From: Gammaproteobacteria bacterium
GTDB taxonomy: Bacteria; Pseudomonadota; Gammaproteobacteria; GRL18
DNA: 5,813 bases
Direction: 5' to 3'
Assembly (NCBI GenBank): GCA_027076245.1
Contig: JALTKC010000198.1
Coordinates: 1 to 5,813 of the forward strand
Shown: piece after piece, positions 4,811 through 5,813 of the stretch
Numbering within the stretch: position 1 is the stretch's first letter
Layout of the letters: every line of letters begins with the position of its first letter
The notes under the pieces: generated by a model
The model's database searches: none
What the model saw: only the letters and a program-made list of their open reading frames with translations
What the model was told of the DNA's origin: nothing
Position numbers and translations under genes: made by a program

Positions 4811-5813
4811 AGAGCACTTAAGGCCTCAGACAGATTTTTAACAGCAATCACTTCCATACCTTCCAGCTTTGATTTTGGCCGGTTTGAAAACGGCACAATG
4901 GCCTTTTTAAAGCCATGCTTGGCGGCTTCATAGAGGCGTTCCTGACCACTGGGTACCGGACGGATTTCACCGGAAAGCCCCACTTCACCAAAGACCACCA
5001 GTTCCGGTGATAAAACCCGGTTTCTGAAACTGGACACAATAGCCAGCAACAGGGCCAGGTCTGCTGAGGTTTCATTGACCTTAACGCCTCCGACCACATT
5101 GGCAAACACATCCTGATCACCAATCTGCAGACCACCGTGTCGATGCAGCACCGCCAGCAGCATAGCCAGCCGGTTCTGATCCAGCCCCACTGCCACCCGC
5201 CGGGGATGGCTTAATTGCGAATCATCCACCAGCGCCTGTATTTCAACCAGCAGGGGACGGGTGCCTTCCCATATGACCATGACCACACTACCGGCACTGA
5301 TTTCTTCACTGCGGGAAAGAAAAATCGCTGAAGGGTTTTTAACTTCCAGCAGCCCCTTATCAGTCATGGCAAACACCCCAAGTTCATTGACCGCACCAAA
5401 GCGGTTTTTCTGTCCGCGCAGGGTTCTGAAGCGGCTGTCATTATTCCCTTCGAGCATAATGGAACAGTCAATCATATGCTCCAGCACTTTGGGCCCGGCC
5501 AGAGTTCCGTCCTTAGTGACATGACCAATTAAAAAAACGGCGATATTATTCTGCTTGGCAAAGCGGGTCAGGTAAGCAGCACTTTCACGCACCTGAGAGA
5601 CACCACCTGGTGCCGACTGAATGTCTTCCACATGCACGACCTGAATGGAATCCACCACCAGGATCCTGGGTTTAAGCTTGCGAGCCGTCTCACAAATAGC
5701 TTCAACACTGGTTTCTGATAGCAGCTGAAGATTTTTATCTGGCAGGCCCAGGCGTTTAGCCCGCATGGCCACCTGCTGTAATGATTCTTCACCCGTAACA
5801 TACAGTGCCGGCA
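4804..5813 (-). CDS. radA: DNA repair protein RadA, C-terminal part (5' end beyond window)
   Basis: The minus-strand frame is open from the window edge to a TAA at 4804-4806, giving about 336 codons of the roughly 455 to 460 of RadA. RadA is a RecA-like, DnaB-type ATPase that promotes branch migration in recombinational repair. Just inside the edge comes PALYVTGEESLQQVAMRAKR, which in RadA follows the Walker A region, so the zinc finger and Walker A lie outside. Walker B ILVVDS is at 5647-5664 and the diagnostic KNRFG motif at 5395-5409. The C-terminal Lon-protease-like domain follows, with VVGGVKVNETSADLALLLA, VVFGEVGLSGEIRPVPSGQE and KHGFKKAIVPFSN. GTG at 5770-5772 is internal and not a start. 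Similarity to E. coli RadA runs throughout. The gene converges on the FHA-like gene with a 46-base gap. No damage is seen in the visible part. Confidence 0.98.
   Translation of the reverse strand, partial: PALYVTGEESLQQVAMRAKRLGLPDKNLQLLSETSVEAICETARKLKPRILVVDSIQVVHVEDIQSAPGGVSQVRESAAYLTRFAKQNNIAVFLIGHVTKDGTLAGPKVLEHMIDCSIMLEGNNDSRFRTLRGQKNRFGAVNELGVFAMTDKGLLEVKNPSAIFLSRSEEISAGSVVMVIWEGTRPLLVEIQALVDDSQLSHPRRVAVGLDQNRLAMLLAVLHRHGGLQIGDQDVFANVVGGVKVNETSADLALLLAIVSSFRNRVLSPELVVFGEVGLSGEIRPVPSGQERLYEAAKHGFKKAIVPFSNRPKSKLEGMEVIAVKNLSEALSALS

Noticed and set aside
4848..5135. Overlapping minus-strand frames within radA (also 5568-5801)
   Set aside because: They are shifted frames of radA on the same strand; the radA frame itself is intact with all family motifs, so no frameshift is implied.
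5770..5772. GTG as the start of radA
   Set aside because: The same frame continues upstream with conserved RadA sequence (LYVTGEESLQQ) to the window edge, so this codon is internal.
1..5813. A novel defence, mobile or CRISPR system
   Set aside because: All long frames belong to conserved housekeeping families apart from one FHA-like gene; there are no spaced repeats, transposase, integrase, tRNA or attachment-site signals.

Overview
The window looks like ordinary chromosomal housekeeping DNA from a gammaproteobacterium of moderate GC content. This rests on gene order and on close resemblance to remembered E. coli proteins; no search was run. The block rpsP, ffh, ypjD-like gene, yfjD-like gene matches the E. 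coli order, with ffh and rpsP divergent from the two membrane-protein genes. I cannot name a genus.

Layout, left to right. Positions 1-102 (minus) are the start of rpsP (ribosomal protein S16), cut by the window edge. Positions 103-350 are a noncoding leader holding a likely rpsP promoter and several small repeats. Positions 351-1730 (minus) are a complete ffh, the SRP54 GTPase. A 112-base divergent region (1731-1842) carries two back-to-back TATAAT boxes, one for ffh and one for the genes on the right. Positions 1843-2700 (plus) encode an eight-helix YpjD/CcsA-like membrane protein. After a 40-base gap, 2741-4036 (plus) encode a CNNM/CorC (YfjD-type) membrane protein that starts with TTG. 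After 103 noncoding bases, 4140-4757 (plus) encode a 205-residue FHA-like protein, also starting with TTG behind a good Shine-Dalgarno sequence. Positions 4804-5813 (minus) are the 3' two thirds or more of radA, which converges on the FHA gene and runs off the right edge.

Functionally, Ffh and S16 serve protein targeting and translation. YpjD and YfjD are conserved inner-membrane neighbours, probably co-transcribed, with YfjD predicted to act in divalent-cation (Mg/Co) homeostasis. RadA is a DNA-repair and recombination ATPase. The FHA-like protein is the only accessory-looking gene. It appears to hold two FHA-type folds, both lacking the usual phosphothreonine-binding residues, and its base composition is more AT-rich than radA. 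It is the best candidate here for something undescribed. I see no mobile element, CRISPR array, RNA gene or defence system.
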